Part shown: positions 7,953 to 18,648 of the stretch, in pieces
Position numbering within the stretch: the stretch's first letter is position 1
Layout: each line of letters starts with the position of its first letter
From: Mycobacterium gallinarum
Lineage (GTDB): Bacteria; Actinomycetota; Actinomycetes; Mycobacteriales; Mycobacteriaceae
Direction of reading: 5' to 3'
Assembly: GCF_010726765.1 (NCBI RefSeq)
Contig: NZ_AP022601.1
Span: forward strand, 930,001 to 994,000
DNA length: 64,000 bases
Translations under genes and position numbers: made by a program
Notes under the pieces: model-generated
What the model was told of the DNA's origin: nothing
The model's database searches: none
Seen by the model: the letters and a program-made list of their open reading frames with translations, nothing else

Positions 7953-9584
7953 TCAGGAGGTCAAATCGCGGAGGCGGTAGCCCGCGATCCCCAATCCGGT
8001 AAGCGCTCCACCCACAACCAGGAACGCAATTGTCGCCGGAATGTCGGGTGAGACCGACGGCACCGCCGCGATATGCACGTATGGAGAGATGTCCAGCACC
8101 CACGCGGGGGCCTGCATGCTGTCGGCGATGACGTTGAGCAGAAACCCCCCGACCACAGGTAGCGCGCCGATAGCACCCACCGTCGACGGGAGCCAGCCGA
8201 CGGCCAGGGCTGCCGCGCCGAGCGCCAGCCACCCAACCGGGGCGGTGTTGAGAGCTCCCGCGAGTGCATCGCCGATACGCAGTGGGGCGCCGGTCAGCGC
8301 CGCGCCGCTCCACATGGCGGCTGCTGCGACGAGGTGCAACGAGACCAATCCCACTGCGGTAACCGCTATCTCCGTGCCCAGCAGGCGCTCGCGAGACAAC
8401 GGCGAGGCGAACAACACGGTCCACCGGCGCGCCCGCTCGTCACCTACGAATGCTGCGAGCCGCGTTACGCAGTACAACCCGGTCGCGATGGTCATCAGGC
8501 TGAACAAAGCCGCAGCGAAACCCTCCGCCGAGTTCAGACCCGCGAAACCCGCAGCGGCGGCCAATTCCGCGAAGCGAGGGTTTTGCTCGAAGAAGTCCAG
8601 TATGGAAGCGATCACCGCGCCGATGATCAGGAAGTAGGCGCCGATTCCCGCAGCCCACCCGACCGTGGGACGCAGGGCGCGCCGCGCGGCGAAACCGTTG
8701 ATCGAACCCAACAGGCTGGTGCGCGGCGGGCGTCGTGTCGAGAGAGTCAACAGTCCGGTACCAACGTCGCGGCGGCTCGCTGCGTGGGTGGCGCCAACCG
8801 CGAACGCGACGGGATAGCACGCCAACACCAGCAAGGGGGCAATCCGGTTCTCGGCGTAGGGCGCCACGCGTGCGACGAGACCGAATGGGCTGAGCCAGGC
8901 GGACCATGCGAATGCCGCGACTCCGTCGGAGAGCATCCGAACCAACAATGCGGCACCGAGGAACCCCACTGAGAGTCCGACTGCGGACTGCCGGTTCGGC
9001 ATCACCTGAGCGGCCACCAACCCGACGGAAGCAAATGTCAGCGTCACACCGAGAACGCACGCCGCGTACAAAATGGCGCCGAAAGCGTCGGTACCGGCGG
9101 CCATCAACCCGAGGCCGACCCCTGCACTGATGACCGTGGCCGAACCGGTCAGCGCTATCAGGTAGCGACGCACGACCTCTACGGTCCGGATCGGTCCGGA
9201 AAGCAGAAGATCCCAGCGCCCGGCGTCTTCCTCGCCGCGGGTGATTCGGACGGCCGTCAGCATGATCCACACACCGGCGAGCACGAGCACCGGTGTACCT
9301 GTCCGCCACACCGTGAACCCGCCCGGATCGTCCAGCGCCACCGGCGCGCCGAAAAGAACTCGTATGGCTGGGTTTTCGGCCAGCGCTCGCAGTGCGCTTT
9401 GACTCAACTCACCGCGGAAGGTGGACTGGTACTGGGCGGCGACCAACGTCGACATCCCTGCGCACACTGCGGCGACGAGCAGCGTGCCACGTCGCACTTG
9501 TCGGGCCGCGAGCCGGGTGACGGCTCGCCCGGCCGGCACCCGCCGGGCGAGCGCGTGGCGCGCGGCGAGGGTTGCGGCCATCAC
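7953..9584 (-). CDS. ABC exporter permease, two fused six-helix halves (Rv1217c-like)
   Basis: 543 residues with roughly twelve membrane segments in two similar halves (GRAVTRLAARQVRRGTLLVAA near the start; INGFAARRALRPTVGWAAG near 300). This fused layout is typical of the tetronasin/polyketide-antibiotic exporters of actinobacteria, including Rv1217c. Its ATG overlaps the stop of the ATPase gene by four bases (ATGA), so the two make one exporter. The M. tuberculosis counterpart lies elsewhere on the chromosome, so this pair is a local addition relative to that genome. Confidence 0.85.
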   Translation of the reverse strand: MMAATLAARHALARRVPAGRAVTRLAARQVRRGTLLVAAVCAGMSTLVAAQYQSTFRGELSQSALRALAENPAIRVLFGAPVALDDPGGFTVWRTGTPVLVLAGVWIMLTAVRITRGEEDAGRWDLLLSGPIRTVEVVRRYLIALTGSATVISAGVGLGLMAAGTDAFGAILYAACVLGVTLTFASVGLVAAQVMPNRQSAVGLSVGFLGAALLVRMLSDGVAAFAWSAWLSPFGLVARVAPYAENRIAPLLVLACYPVAFAVGATHAASRRDVGTGLLTLSTRRPPRTSLLGSINGFAARRALRPTVGWAAGIGAYFLIIGAVIASILDFFEQNPRFAELAAAAGFAGLNSAEGFAAALFSLMTIATGLYCVTRLAAFVGDERARRWTVLFASPLSRERLLGTEIAVTAVGLVSLHLVAAAAMWSGAALTGAPLRIGDALAGALNTAPVGWLALGAAALAVGWLPSTVGAIGALPVVGGFLLNVIADSMQAPAWVLDISPYVHIAAVPSVSPDIPATIAFLVVGGALTGLGIAGYRLRDLTS

Positions 9585-10516
9585 GACGCCTCGCCGTAGT
9601 AGTCGAGGAAAATCTCTTCCAGCGTGGGCTCGTGCATCGCGACCGTCGTGACGTCGACCGCGGCGAGGGCTCGCAACGCCGGCGTTGGTGAGCCAGACAC
9701 GTTGAAGCGCAGGTGTTTTTCTCCGAGTCGCTCAAGATCGGTGATGCCGGGCACGTCCATGAGGCTCGGCTCGGCGTCGCGGTAGGTCACTTCGATGCGG
9801 GTTCGGCGCAGCCGACGCAACTCGCCGATCGTGTCGATCTCGACGAGCCGGCCGGCTCGCAAGATGGCGACCCTGTCGCAGAGCGCTTCGACTTCGGCCA
9901 GTTGGTGCGAACTCAGGAACACCGTTTGGCCACGTTCACGCGCCTCGAGGACACAGCGCCGAAACTCACGCTCCATCAAGGGATCGAGGCCGCTGGTCGG
10001 TTCGTCGAGCACCAACAAAGGAGCCTGGGTGGCGAAGGCGGACACGATCGCGACCTTCTGCCGGTTCCCGCTGGAATAGTTCTTGGCCCGCAGGTCCAAG
10101 TCCAAGGCGAAGCGTGCCACCAGTTCAGCTCGGTACTCGAGGTCGACCCCGGGGCCCACGTTGCCGGTCACCTCGAGGATCTCCGCGCCGGTCATCGTCG
10201 GCCACAAGGCGACATCGGCAGGGACGTACGCGAGGTGGCGGTGGGCGCGGCGGACGTCGTCGGCGCGGTAGTCGAAGATCATGGCGGTGCCGGCGGTGGG
10301 CCGGATCAGTCCGAGCAGCATGCGGATTGTGGTGGACTTGCCCGCGCCGTTCGGGCCGAGGAAGCCGAACACTTCCCCTCGTGCGACGGTCAGTCTCAGG
10401 TCGTCGACAGCAACGAGTGACCCGAATCGTTTGGTCAGTCCCTCGGTTCGAATGGCGTCGTCGCACTCGGCGCGCGCAGGCGCGGATGACGTGGGATACA
10501 TCGGAGGCCCTTTCAC
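9581..10516 (-). CDS. ABC transporter ATP-binding protein (Rv1218c-like)
   Basis: 311 residues. Walker [11 protein letters not shown], signature YSSGNRQKV, Walker [13 protein letters not shown] and SSHQ in place of the usual TxH switch motif. The C-terminal extension ([15 protein letters not shown] onward) is the accessory domain found in antibiotic-exporter ATPases. It drives the fused permease at 7953. Its leader carries copy B of the shared 17-bp element, 14 bp after a -10-like TAGATT, and is divergent from nhaA, whose leader carries copy C. Confidence 0.88.
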   Translation of the reverse strand: MKGPPMYPTSSAPARAECDDAIRTEGLTKRFGSLVAVDDLRLTVARGEVFGFLGPNGAGKSTTIRMLLGLIRPTAGTAMIFDYRADDVRRAHRHLAYVPADVALWPTMTGAEILEVTGNVGPGVDLEYRAELVARFALDLDLRAKNYSSGNRQKVAIVSAFATQAPLLVLDEPTSGLDPLMEREFRRCVLEARERGQTVFLSSHQLAEVEALCDRVAILRAGRLVEIDTIGELRRLRRTRIEVTYRDAEPSLMDVPGITDLERLGEKHLRFNVSGSPTPALRALAAVDVTTVAMHEPTLEEIFLDYYGEAS

Positions 10517-10533
10517 GGTCGGTCAGCTGGCAG

Positions 10534-10550
10534 CCGACCAGACTTCCCGG
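10534..10550 (-). promoter_or_regulatory. Shared leader element, copy B
   Basis: On the minus strand CCGGGAAGTCTGGTCGG starts 14 bp after TAGATT (10565-10570), a plausible -10 box for the ABC ATPase gene that begins at 10516. Copies B and C are identical over 20 bp and point away from each other. Confidence 0.6.
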
Positions 10551-10647
10551 CACTCCTGGTGAGGAATCTACTCGCGCGCAGGCTCACGCACCAGGTTGTC
10601 TGGCGACGACGCTTTCGGGCGAATGGCATAGGGTGGTTTCAGGTGTG

Positions 10648-10664
10648 CCGGGAAGTCTGGTCGG
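10648..10664 (+). promoter_or_regulatory. Shared leader element, copy C, ahead of nhaA
   Basis: CCGGGAAGTCTGGTCGG lies 13 bp after TAGGGT (10629-10634), the same spacing as copy A. It is followed by ~40 nt of untranslated sequence before the likely TTG start of nhaA. Confidence 0.6.
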
Positions 10665-10705
10665 CGATTCCTTCAGCGACCGGCGACTACCGATTAGGCG
10701 AATAC

Positions 10706-12052
10706 TTGAGCACCGATCCACTTCGTCGCTTCCCACGCGGAGCGCTGTTCTCACGGGGCTCGTGGGCGGAAACCAGCCGCGTCACGTCCATTCTTCGCAA
10801 GGAAACCGTCGGCGGGGCGATCCTGCTGGTGGCCTCGGCCATCGCGTTGATATGGGCCAATTCGCCGTGGTCGGCGAGTTACTTCGGGCTTCGAGATCTG
10901 GAGATCGGCGGTGAACCACTGGGTCTCCATTTGAACCTGACGCTGGGCGAGTGGGCCGCCGACGGGCTGCTCGCGATCTTCTTCTTCATCGTCGGACTGG
11001 AACTCAAGCGCGAGTTCGTCGCGGGTGATCTGCGCGACCCGAGCCGTGCCGCCCTGCCGATCGCCGCCGCCGTCGGGGGAATGGTGGCGCCGGCGCTGAT
11101 CTTCATCGCGGTGACCGCCCATGTCGGCGATGGCGCGACACGGGGTTGGGCGATCCCGACCGCGACCGACATCGCGTTCGCAGTTGCTGTACTCGCCGTC
11201 ATCTCGACACACCTGCCGTCTGCGCTTCGTACCTTCTTGTTGACACTCGCGGTGGTCGACGATCTCTTGGCAGTCACGGTGATCGCCGTTTTCTACACCG
11301 AAGACATCAAGATCTGGGCGCTGGGCCTGTCAGCTGTACCGCTGGCGCTTTTCGCGCTGTGTGTGCAGCGGCGGGTCGATTCATGGTGGCTGCTGGTGCC
11401 GCTCGCTGCGGCCACCTGGGTGCTGATGCACGAGTCCGGTGTGCATGCCACAGTGGCCGGCGTGCTGCTCGGCTTCACGGTGCCGGTGGTGCGCTCAGCT
11501 GCGGCCGGTGGTCCTGACGCGGGCCCGGGATTGGCCGAGCATTTCGAGCACAAACTGCGCCCGTTGTCGGCAGGTGTCGCAGTGCCCGTTTTCGCGTTCT
11601 TCGCCGCCGGGGTGTCAGTCGGTGGATTCAACGGACTGATCACTGCGTTGAGCGACCCGATCGCCTTGGGCATCGTGCTCGGACTCGTCGTGGGCAAGCC
11701 CGTCGGCATCTTCCTGACGACCAGGGTGCTGGCCGCAGTGACCCGCGCCACCCTCGACTCTGCGCTGCGGTGGATCGACGTGCTCGGCATCTCGATGCTG
11801 GCGGGCATCGGGTTCACGGTTTCGCTGCTGATAGGTGACCTCGCGTACGGCTTGGGATCGCATCGTGACGAAGTCGTCAAGATGGGCGTGCTGACCGGGT
11901 CGGTGTGCGCCGCCGTGGTGGCAGCGGTGCTGTTGCGGCTGCGGAACAGGCAATATCGGCGCATCCACGAGATCGAAACCGCCGACGCCGATCTTGACGG
12001 TGTGCCCGATGTCTACGAGTCTCGGCAGGACCGCACCGAACCTGGTGCGTAG
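10706..12052 (+). CDS. nhaA: Na+/H+ antiporter NhaA
   Basis: 448 residues from TTG at 10706. The frame stays open back to 10559, but that stretch contains the leader element and promoter, and NhaA homologues start shortly before a segment like [19 protein letters not shown]. The paired aspartates of the ion site are visible in [12 protein letters not shown], together with [14 protein letters not shown] and [15 protein letters not shown], all hallmarks of NhaA with twelve membrane segments. It exports Na+ or Li+ in exchange for protons. The start codon is an inference; the ribosome-binding site in front of it (AGGCG) is weak. Confidence 0.9.
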   Translation: MSTDPLRRFPRGALFSRGSWAETSRVTSILRKETVGGAILLVASAIALIWANSPWSASYFGLRDLEIGGEPLGLHLNLTLGEWAADGLLAIFFFIVGLELKREFVAGDLRDPSRAALPIAAAVGGMVAPALIFIAVTAHVGDGATRGWAIPTATDIAFAVAVLAVISTHLPSALRTFLLTLAVVDDLLAVTVIAVFYTEDIKIWALGLSAVPLALFALCVQRRVDSWWLLVPLAAATWVLMHESGVHATVAGVLLGFTVPVVRSAAAGGPDAGPGLAEHFEHKLRPLSAGVAVPVFAFFAAGVSVGGFNGLITALSDPIALGIVLGLVVGKPVGIFLTTRVLAAVTRATLDSALRWIDVLGISMLAGIGFTVSLLIGDLAYGLGSHRDEVVKMGVLTGSVCAAVVAAVLLRLRNRQYRRIHEIETADADLDGVPDVYESRQDRTEPGA

Positions 12053-12055
12053 ACT
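12050..12055 (+). promoter_or_regulatory. -10 box of a leaderless dxs transcript
   Basis: TAGACT ends six bases before the dxs ATG at 12062, placing the transcription start on or next to the A of ATG. There is no Shine-Dalgarno sequence. This TANNNT-plus-6/7 arrangement is common for leaderless mycobacterial genes. The box overlaps the nhaA stop codon. Confidence 0.55.
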
Positions 12056-12061
12056 GACGGG

Positions 12062-13975
12062 ATGCTTGAACAGATCCGCGGCCCCGCTGATCTGCAGCAC
12101 TTGACCCAGTCACAGATGAGTGAACTGGCGCAGGAAATCCGCGAATTCCTGATTCACAAGGTCGCTGCAACCGGCGGACACCTCGGCCCGAACCTCGGCG
12201 TCGTCGAGCTTACGCTTGCGCTGCATCGGGTGTTCGACTCGCCGCACGATCCGATCATCTTCGACACCGGACACCAGTCCTACGTGCACAAGATGTTGAC
12301 GGGCCGCATCCGTGATTTCGACTCACTGCGCAAGAAGGGCGGCCTGTCGGGCTACCCATCGCGCAGCGAGAGCGAGCATGACTGGGTCGAATCCAGCCAC
12401 GCCAGCGCCGCATTGTCGTATGCCGACGGCCTGGCCAAGGCCTTCGAGCTGTCGGGGCATCGCAACCGTCACGTGGTCGCCGTCGTCGGCGACGGCGCAC
12501 TCACCGGCGGCATGTGCTGGGAGGCGCTGAACAACATCGCCGCGTCCCGGCGCCCTGTCGTGATCATCGTCAACGACAACGGCCGCAGCTACGCGCCCAC
12601 GATCGGCGGCTTCGCCGAGCACATGGCCGGACTTCGCCTGCAGCCCGGGTACGAGCGCGTGCTCGAGGAGGGCCGCAAGGCCGTCCAGAAGGTGCCGATC
12701 ATCGGCGAGATCTGCTACCAGTGCATGCACAGCATCAAGGCCGGCATCAAGGACGCGCTCTCGCCGCAGGTGATGTTCACCGATCTCGGCCTCAAGTACG
12801 TCGGCCCGATCGACGGCCACGACGAGCACGCGGTCGAGTCCGCGCTGCGGCATGCGCGCGGCTTCAACGCGCCGGTGATCGTGCACGTGGTCACCCGCAA
12901 GGGCATGGGATACGCCCCGGCCGAGAACGACGAAGCCGACCAGATGCACTCCTGCGGTGTCATCGACCCCGAGACAGGGCTGGCGACATCCGTGCCCGGT
13001 CCCGGGTGGACGTCGGCGTTCTCTGAAGCACTCATCGGCTATGCCGCCCGGCGGCGCGACATCGTGGCCATCACCGCCGCGATGCCCGGCCCGACCGGTC
13101 TGACCGATTTCCGGAAACGGTTCCCCGACCGATTCTTCGACGTCGGCATCGCCGAACAGCATGCGATGACGTCGGCCGCCGGTCTGGCGATGGGCGGCAT
13201 GCACCCGGTCGTGGCGATCTACTCGACGTTCCTCAACCGGGCGTTCGACCAGGTCATGATGGATGTCGCGCTGCACAAGCTGCCCGTCACGATGGTTCTG
13301 GATCGCTCCGGCGTCACCGGTCCGGACGGCGCCAGCCACAACGGCATCTGGGACCTGTCCATGCTGGGCATCGTCCCGGGCATGCGGGTGGCCGCCCCGC
13401 GCGACGGCGCGCGTCTGCGTGAGGAACTCGGCGAAGCACTCAACATCAAGGACGGGCCGACCGCCATTCGGTTCCCGAAAGGTGATGTCGGCGAAGACAT
13501 TACGGCCGTCGAGCGCCGTGGCGGCATCGACGTGCTCGCGGTCCCGGCCGACGGCCTGTCCGACGACGTGCTGATCGTGGCCGTCGGCCCATTTGCGGCG
13601 ATGGCGTTGACGGTCGCCGAGCGGCTGCGCAACCAGGGCATCGGGGTCACTGTCGTGGACCCGCGGTGGGTCCTTCCGGTGCCCGCTGCCCTTGGTGAGC
13701 TGGCGGCCGCGCACAAGCTGGTGGTCACCATCGAGGACAACGGCGTGCAGGGGGGTATCGGTTCGGCGGTGTCGGCGGCGCTGCGCCGGGCAGAGATCGA
13801 CGTGCCCTGCCGCGACGCCGGGTTGCCTCAGGAGTTCTTCGCACACGCATCGCGCGGTGAGGTGCTCGCCGACGTCGGACTGACGGACCGCAACATCGCC
13901 CGCCAGATCACCGGCTGGGTGGCGGCTCAGGGGTCCGCGGTCTCCGAGGCCGAAGTCAGCCGCCAGCTCGATTGA
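12062..13975 (+). CDS. dxs: 1-deoxy-D-xylulose-5-phosphate synthase
   Basis: 637 residues. It condenses pyruvate and glyceraldehyde-3-phosphate with thiamine diphosphate in the first step of the MEP isoprenoid pathway. The ThDP-binding motif is [18 protein letters not shown] followed by VIIVNDN; the second domain has [17 protein letters not shown] and [18 protein letters not shown], and [17 protein letters not shown]; the C-terminal transketolase domain ends near [10 protein letters not shown]. Length and motif order are normal for Dxs. The gene is convergent with the PhoD-type gene and overlaps its 3' end by 20 bp. Confidence 0.97.
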   Translation: MLEQIRGPADLQHLTQSQMSELAQEIREFLIHKVAATGGHLGPNLGVVELTLALHRVFDSPHDPIIFDTGHQSYVHKMLTGRIRDFDSLRKKGGLSGYPSRSESEHDWVESSHASAALSYADGLAKAFELSGHRNRHVVAVVGDGALTGGMCWEALNNIAASRRPVVIIVNDNGRSYAPTIGGFAEHMAGLRLQPGYERVLEEGRKAVQKVPIIGEICYQCMHSIKAGIKDALSPQVMFTDLGLKYVGPIDGHDEHAVESALRHARGFNAPVIVHVVTRKGMGYAPAENDEADQMHSCGVIDPETGLATSVPGPGWTSAFSEALIGYAARRRDIVAITAAMPGPTGLTDFRKRFPDRFFDVGIAEQHAMTSAAGLAMGGMHPVVAIYSTFLNRAFDQVMMDVALHKLPVTMVLDRSGVTGPDGASHNGIWDLSMLGIVPGMRVAAPRDGARLREELGEALNIKDGPTAIRFPKGDVGEDITAVERRGGIDVLAVPADGLSDDVLIVAVGPFAAMALTVAERLRNQGIGVTVVDPRWVLPVPAALGELAAAHKLVVTIEDNGVQGGIGSAVSAALRRAEIDVPCRDAGLPQEFFAHASRGEVLADVGLTDRNIARQITGWVAAQGSAVSEAEVSRQLD

Positions 13976-15605
13976 GCGGTACCCGGCCCACTTCCTGCAA
14001 CGCGTCGGTCTCGCTTGGCTGCTCGAAAAAGACCTGGGCGCTCCGGCCGTCGACCTCGACGGTTGCGATGGTATTCCCGAACAGCGGGCCGCAGACGTTA
14101 GTCCAGGCCACTGGCGGCGATGGCACGCCGGAACGCCGCACCCACCAGCGGGTCAGGGCGGCCGCGGGCTTCGTCCAGCCAAGGAGGAAGGCAGGCTTGA
14201 CGAACAGCGGTACGTAGTTATGCACGGGCGAACACACCAGCTGATGCACGGTGGACCCGTCGGGTGATACGCCGTCGACCTCGGCGCGGGCGGCATAGCT
14301 GTGATGCACGTCGCCGGACAGGATGCTGATCGTGGACGGCCCATCGGGATGATTGGCGATCCGCGCGATCATCTCGCCGAGGCGCACCAGTGACTTGTAG
14401 AACGCTGGCCAATGCTCGAAATCGCCTGCCTGCCTGAGCTTTTCGCCGAGCCTTCCGCGCCAGCCGTCACGTTCGGTCGCCTGCTCGTTGAGCGTCTCAA
14501 GATCGCCGATCGCCGGGGGCATCAACCACGGCACCGACGACGCGAGCAACAGGTGGTCGAGTGTCTCTGGATTCTCCTCGGCTTTCGACTCGACCCAGCG
14601 GAACTCCTTCTCGCCGATCATCATGCGCTCGCCGGAATCCAGAATTCGGCCGTTGCGGGAGTCGATCATGATCAGCCGGGTGCGCCCGAGGTCCCACCGA
14701 TAGCTGAACCGGACGCCCTTGTTGCTATCGACCTCGCGGTCGGCTTTGTCGGCCACTTCGGCCAGGTGCGGCCAGGTATCGCCCTTGATGGCCAGCAACT
14801 GCTGGTAGTCGTCGTTGTCCGCCAGCTCGTGCGGGCTCAAATTGCCGAGGTGCTGGTACACCCAATAAGACGCCAGACCCGCGCGGATTCGGTCGTGCCA
14901 CCATTCCAGGCCTGCCATCTGCGCGCGCCATGCCTTCGAGGTGTTCCAGTCGTCGCGGATGTCGTGGTCGTCGAAGATCATCGCCGTCGGCACGGTCGAC
15001 ATCAGCCACCGGATCTCCGGGTCGCCCCACGAATGCCGGTACAGCCGCTCGTACTCGGCGAAGGTGACGACCTCATCGGGCGGCCGGTTGCCGTGCCGGT
15101 TGCGCCTGCGGCCTGCCACCCGGCGCACCTCGTCGGGCGGAAGCTCGTCGGCGTAGAGCTGGTCGCCGAGCAGGATCAGCGCATCGGGCCACTTGTCGAT
15201 GGGCAGATCGCGCATCCGTTTTGCGTAGGAGTCCAGCGCGTCGTGCTTGAGTTTTTTCTCGACCTTCTTGACCTCAGTCTTCGGGTAGCGGCACGACCCG
15301 AAGATCGCGCGCAACCGGTGCGCCGTGTCGGGGCCCCGGGTCCGGATGACGCTGGGTGGAAATTTCGCGAAGGCCGGGTCGGTGAGCGGCCATACCGTCT
15401 CCCCGTTGAACGTCACCTGGTACTCGGTCACGCTGTCCGGCGTCAGCCCGGTGACCGTGACGAGTGCGAAGTGATGGCCCTGCACCTCGAACGTCCGCGC
15501 CGAACAGCCCAGAATGTCGACGGTGCCCGCGCTTTCGGTCTGCACCCACACCAGTGCGGTCGTATCAGCGACGTGCCGCAGCGTCGGTCCGAGGAGCAAG
15601 CTCAC
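13956..15605 (-). CDS. PhoD-like metallophosphatase
   Basis: 549 residues from GTG at 15605, starting [23 protein letters not shown], the usual beginning of the PhoD N-terminal domain. The frame continues upstream to 15797 but that would overlap the divergent hydrolase gene. Metal-binding motifs of the PhoD family are visible: [34 protein letters not shown] and [12 protein letters not shown]. There is no Tat signal with this start, so unlike secreted PhoD enzymes it is predicted cytoplasmic or attached another way. Substrate (phosphodiester or monoester) is not determinable. Confidence 0.85.
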   Translation of the reverse strand: MSLLLGPTLRHVADTTALVWVQTESAGTVDILGCSARTFEVQGHHFALVTVTGLTPDSVTEYQVTFNGETVWPLTDPAFAKFPPSVIRTRGPDTAHRLRAIFGSCRYPKTEVKKVEKKLKHDALDSYAKRMRDLPIDKWPDALILLGDQLYADELPPDEVRRVAGRRRNRHGNRPPDEVVTFAEYERLYRHSWGDPEIRWLMSTVPTAMIFDDHDIRDDWNTSKAWRAQMAGLEWWHDRIRAGLASYWVYQHLGNLSPHELADNDDYQQLLAIKGDTWPHLAEVADKADREVDSNKGVRFSYRWDLGRTRLIMIDSRNGRILDSGERMMIGEKEFRWVESKAEENPETLDHLLLASSVPWLMPPAIGDLETLNEQATERDGWRGRLGEKLRQAGDFEHWPAFYKSLVRLGEMIARIANHPDGPSTISILSGDVHHSYAARAEVDGVSPDGSTVHQLVCSPVHNYVPLFVKPAFLLGWTKPAAALTRWWVRRSGVPSPPVAWTNVCGPLFGNTIATVEVDGRSAQVFFEQPSETDALQEVGRVPLNRAGG

Positions 15606-15674
15606 CAAGTCGACATTAGGGCACCTCGCGGGCCGCGTCCTGAAGTCACGACCGGCTCGTGACAGAGTCTGGTC

Positions 15675-16583
15675 ATGGATGCTGAACTCGAACGCTGGAA
15701 GGCTGCCGGCCGGCACTTCGACTATCTGGGCTTCGATATCTTCTACCGGGTCGACGGGCCGCCGATCGGCCAGGCACCCGTCCTGCTGGCGATTCACGGC
15801 TACCCGTTCAACTCATCGGATTGGTCGCTGATCTGGCCCGCATTGGTCGAGCGGTTCACCGTCATCGCACCCGACATGATCGGTATGGGCTTCTCGGCCA
15901 AACCCGTCGCCTACGGCTACTCGGTGCATGATCACGCAGACATGCATGAGGCATTGCTCGACCATTTGAACGTCGAGGTCTGCCACATGCTCGCGCACGA
16001 CCTCGGCGACTCTGTCGGCCAGGAGTTGTTGGCCCGCAGCGAGTTCGGTCAGCATGCGTATGGATCGCTGCGCTACCAGTCGATCACCTGGCTCAACGGC
16101 GGAATGTTCAACGAGACCTACACACCGCGCACCATGCAGAAGCTGATGTCCGGGACACCGCTCGGCGATCTGATGAGTCCGTTGCAGGGCAGCCCGCTGT
16201 CGCGACGCATCGTGGAGCCGACGATCAACGAGATGTTCGGCCCCAACACCAAGCCCTCACGCGAGTTGATGAACCGATTCCACGAGATTCTCGAATACAA
16301 CGACGGCAAGCGGGTGATGCACAAGGTCGGACGATTCCTGGCCGACCGGTACACCCACCGCAATCGTTGGGTGCGCGCCATGCGTGAGACCGCGGTGCCG
16401 ATGCGGCTCATCGACGGGCCCATCGACCCTAATTCCGGTGCCCACATGGCTCGCCGGTATGCCGAGGTCATCCCCGACGCCGACGTGGTGATGCTCGCCG
16501 ACGACATAGGTCACTGGCCGCAGATCGAAGCCCCCGACGCGGTGCTGAAGCACTTCCTGGCCCACGTCGACCGCGTCAGCTAG
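15675..16583 (+). CDS. Alpha/beta-hydrolase, MEST/haloalkane dehalogenase-like with Asp nucleophile
   Basis: 302 residues. Motifs of the fold are LLAIHGYPFNSSDW (oxyanion HG) and LAHDLGDSVGQELL at the nucleophile elbow, where an aspartate (HDLGD) occupies the position used by Asp in epoxide hydrolases, dehalogenases and mammalian MEST/PEG1 proteins. The catalytic histidine is probably in DDIGHWPQIEAP. The substrate is unknown. It is divergent from the PhoD-type gene, and its 3' end overlaps the RNase D gene by 8 bp on the opposite strand. Confidence 0.82.
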   Translation: MDAELERWKAAGRHFDYLGFDIFYRVDGPPIGQAPVLLAIHGYPFNSSDWSLIWPALVERFTVIAPDMIGMGFSAKPVAYGYSVHDHADMHEALLDHLNVEVCHMLAHDLGDSVGQELLARSEFGQHAYGSLRYQSITWLNGGMFNETYTPRTMQKLMSGTPLGDLMSPLQGSPLSRRIVEPTINEMFGPNTKPSRELMNRFHEILEYNDGKRVMHKVGRFLADRYTHRNRWVRAMRETAVPMRLIDGPIDPNSGAHMARRYAEVIPDADVVMLADDIGHWPQIEAPDAVLKHFLAHVDRVS

Positions 16584-17871
16584 TCGCCTCGCCGTCAGAT
16601 GTGGCGGGGTCGGGGTACAGCGCGTCCGCGAGCACGGGGTCGACGAGCTCGCGCTGCCACCGCCGTGCCCCAGCCTCGCGCAGGAAACCGTCGATCGCCG
16701 CCTCGGTCGCCTCCCGTGACGGCAACGGCTGCCAATCCCAGCACAACCGCCGCACGATCTCCGGGGTGATGACGTTTTCGGTGGGCACCGAAATGCGCTG
16801 GGACAGTTCGGTGATGCCAGACCGTGCCGCCTCCAACCGGACTGCGGCTTCGGGCTTGCGGCGCGCCCATCGTGATGCAGGTGGGGGACCGGTGGACGGT
16901 TCCTGCGACGTCGGTGGGTCGTCGGTGGTTCGTGCACGCGCGAGCGCCTCCAGCCAAACATGAGCCATTCGTCGTTGCCGTGAGCCCCCGAAAACCGGAA
17001 GTGCGGTGAGCTTTTCGACCGTATCCGGGTCGGCGGTGGCGGCATTGACGATCGCCGCGTCGGGCAGGATGCGTCCCGGCGCAATGTCACGGCGCTGCGC
17101 GATGTGATCGCGCGTCGTCCACAGCTCGCGGACCGCCGCCAGCGCGCGTGCGTCACGGATCTTGTGGATGCCCGACGTGCGCCGCCAGCGGTCCCGGCGC
17201 GTCGGCATGGCCTCGATCGTCCGCAGATATTCGAACTCCTCTGCGGCCCAGTCGGATTTGTGCTGCTCCTGGAGAACAGCGGCGATCGCGTGGCGCAGGT
17301 CGAGCAGCACTTCGACGTCGAGCGCCGCGTAGTTCAACCATTCGTCCGGCAGCGGCCGCTGCGACCAGTCCGCAGCGCCGTGGCCCTTCGTCAACTGCAG
17401 GCCGAGGAGCTTCTGCACCATCGTGGCGAGGTTCACCTTGTCGTAGCCGGCGAGGCGGCCTCCGAGTTCGGTGTCGTAGAGCTTCGTCGGCCGCATACCG
17501 ATCTCGGCAAGACAGGGCAGGTCCTGATCAGCCGCGTGCAGCACCCACTCATCGGTGGCCAGCACCTTCGCGACCGGAGCCAGCGTGGCGACGGGATCAC
17601 CGCCGTGGTTGACGGGGTCGATCAGCACCGTGCCCGCACCGGCCCGACGAATCTGGATCAGGTAGGCGCGATTCGAGTAGCGAAAGCCTGAGGCGCGTTC
17701 GGCGTCGACAGCGAAAGGCCCTTCGCCGGATGCCAAGAGCTCAGCGGCTTTTTCGATATCGCGTGCGCTGACGGACAGGGCGGGGACGCCGTCGCGCGGC
17801 GCCAGCAGCGGTGTGGCTTCCGGCTCATCCTCCGAGCCCGTCTCGGGGCCGGCCTCTTGGGGGTCGGCCAT
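16576..17871 (-). CDS. rnd: Ribonuclease D-type 3'-5' exonuclease with HRDC domain
   Basis: 431 residues. The DEDD exonuclease domain spans about residues 45-215: FAVDAERASGFRYSN carries the first Asp and Glu, HAADQDLPCLAEIG the second Asp, and LNYAALDVEVLLDL the Tyr/Asp pair. An HRDC nucleic-acid-binding domain follows (TSGIHKIRDARALAAVRELW onward). The N-terminal ~25 residues are acidic and low complexity. It processes tRNA or other stable RNA 3' ends. Start four bases before the DUF3000 stop indicates an operon; position matches Rv2681. Confidence 0.92.
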   Translation of the reverse strand: MADPQEAGPETGSEDEPEATPLLAPRDGVPALSVSARDIEKAAELLASGEGPFAVDAERASGFRYSNRAYLIQIRRAGAGTVLIDPVNHGGDPVATLAPVAKVLATDEWVLHAADQDLPCLAEIGMRPTKLYDTELGGRLAGYDKVNLATMVQKLLGLQLTKGHGAADWSQRPLPDEWLNYAALDVEVLLDLRHAIAAVLQEQHKSDWAAEEFEYLRTIEAMPTRRDRWRRTSGIHKIRDARALAAVRELWTTRDHIAQRRDIAPGRILPDAAIVNAATADPDTVEKLTALPVFGGSRQRRMAHVWLEALARARTTDDPPTSQEPSTGPPPASRWARRKPEAAVRLEAARSGITELSQRISVPTENVITPEIVRRLCWDWQPLPSREATEAAIDGFLREAGARRWQRELVDPVLADALYPDPATSDGEATS

Positions 17872-17874
17872 GCG

Positions 17875-18459
17875 TCAGGCGCGCGTGCGGGAGCTCAAGT
17901 CGGTGACACCTGACGGCGGCAGGCCGGCGGCGTGCTCGAGCACCTCGCAGAACGCTTCGACATGTGGTCCCAACTCCAGGGTGGTCGCCGTCCACGACGC
18001 CCGCAGTTCCAGCTGGTGGGCGCGCGGGGGACCGGAGATGTCGCCGTAGCGCACCGACGTCGTCGCGGTGACGGTGCCGCCCAGTGCGGTGACGTGTTCG
18101 GCCCGCGATTCCAGGGCGTCGACGAGCCAGCTCCACGCCACTTCGGGCAGCAGCGGGTCGACGGCTTCACTGGAGTCCAGGTCCGCCTGGATATACGCCA
18201 CGAGACGCATCGTGCCATCCCACGCTTCGGCGCCCTCAGGGTCGTGCAGCAGGATCAACCGTCCGAACGCGTCGCCCTCGGAGCGCTCCGGAACGATGGC
18301 CGTCTCGGGATGGCGGACCTCCGCGCCCAGCGCATAGCTGTACGGCGCCAGCCGCTGAGGCGGGCGAATCGGGCCGAGCTCGATCTCCGCGCGGACGGTG
18401 GTGGCATTCATCGCCGCCACCGCTTCGCGAAATTGAGCCGGTTCGGCGGCGGTGGTCAC
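17875..18459 (-). CDS. DUF3000 family protein
   Basis: 194 residues. The sequence ([32 protein letters not shown] in two parts around a conserved core) matches the actinobacterial DUF3000 family as I know it, of unknown function. It lies 3 bp upstream of rnd on the same strand and opposite to hemE; this rnd-DUF3000-hemE arrangement is conserved in mycobacteria (Rv2681-Rv2680-Rv2678c). Confidence 0.85.
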   Translation of the reverse strand: MTTAAEPAQFREAVAAMNATTVRAEIELGPIRPPQRLAPYSYALGAEVRHPETAIVPERSEGDAFGRLILLHDPEGAEAWDGTMRLVAYIQADLDSSEAVDPLLPEVAWSWLVDALESRAEHVTALGGTVTATTSVRYGDISGPPRAHQLELRASWTATTLELGPHVEAFCEVLEHAAGLPPSGVTDLSSRTRA

Positions 18460-18648
18460 CGTTCGAAGCTAGCCCCATTTGGCCAGGTGTGTGCGCAGGC
18501 GCGCCGATTTCGCCCGGTGAGGGGATCTCCCGTGGTCAGGCGTTGTTTGCTGCGCCCACCCAGGGCCCTACCTGTCCACAGAGCGAAGTGGGGGTCGCCG
18601 GAGCGCGAATTGGGGTGTTGCGGGGCGCACATGGCAGCATTGGACACG

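Noticed and set aside
10641..10690. Partial resemblance of the nhaA leader to a cobalamin-riboswitch core (GGGAA then GGT and ATTCC).
   Set aside because: No B12 box or upstream arms are found, and copies A and B share only the 17-bp part, so a riboswitch call is not supported.
12323..13846. A 507-codon frame antisense to dxs.
   Set aside because: Composition (His, Asp, Arg) is typical of antisense shadow and dxs is unequivocal.
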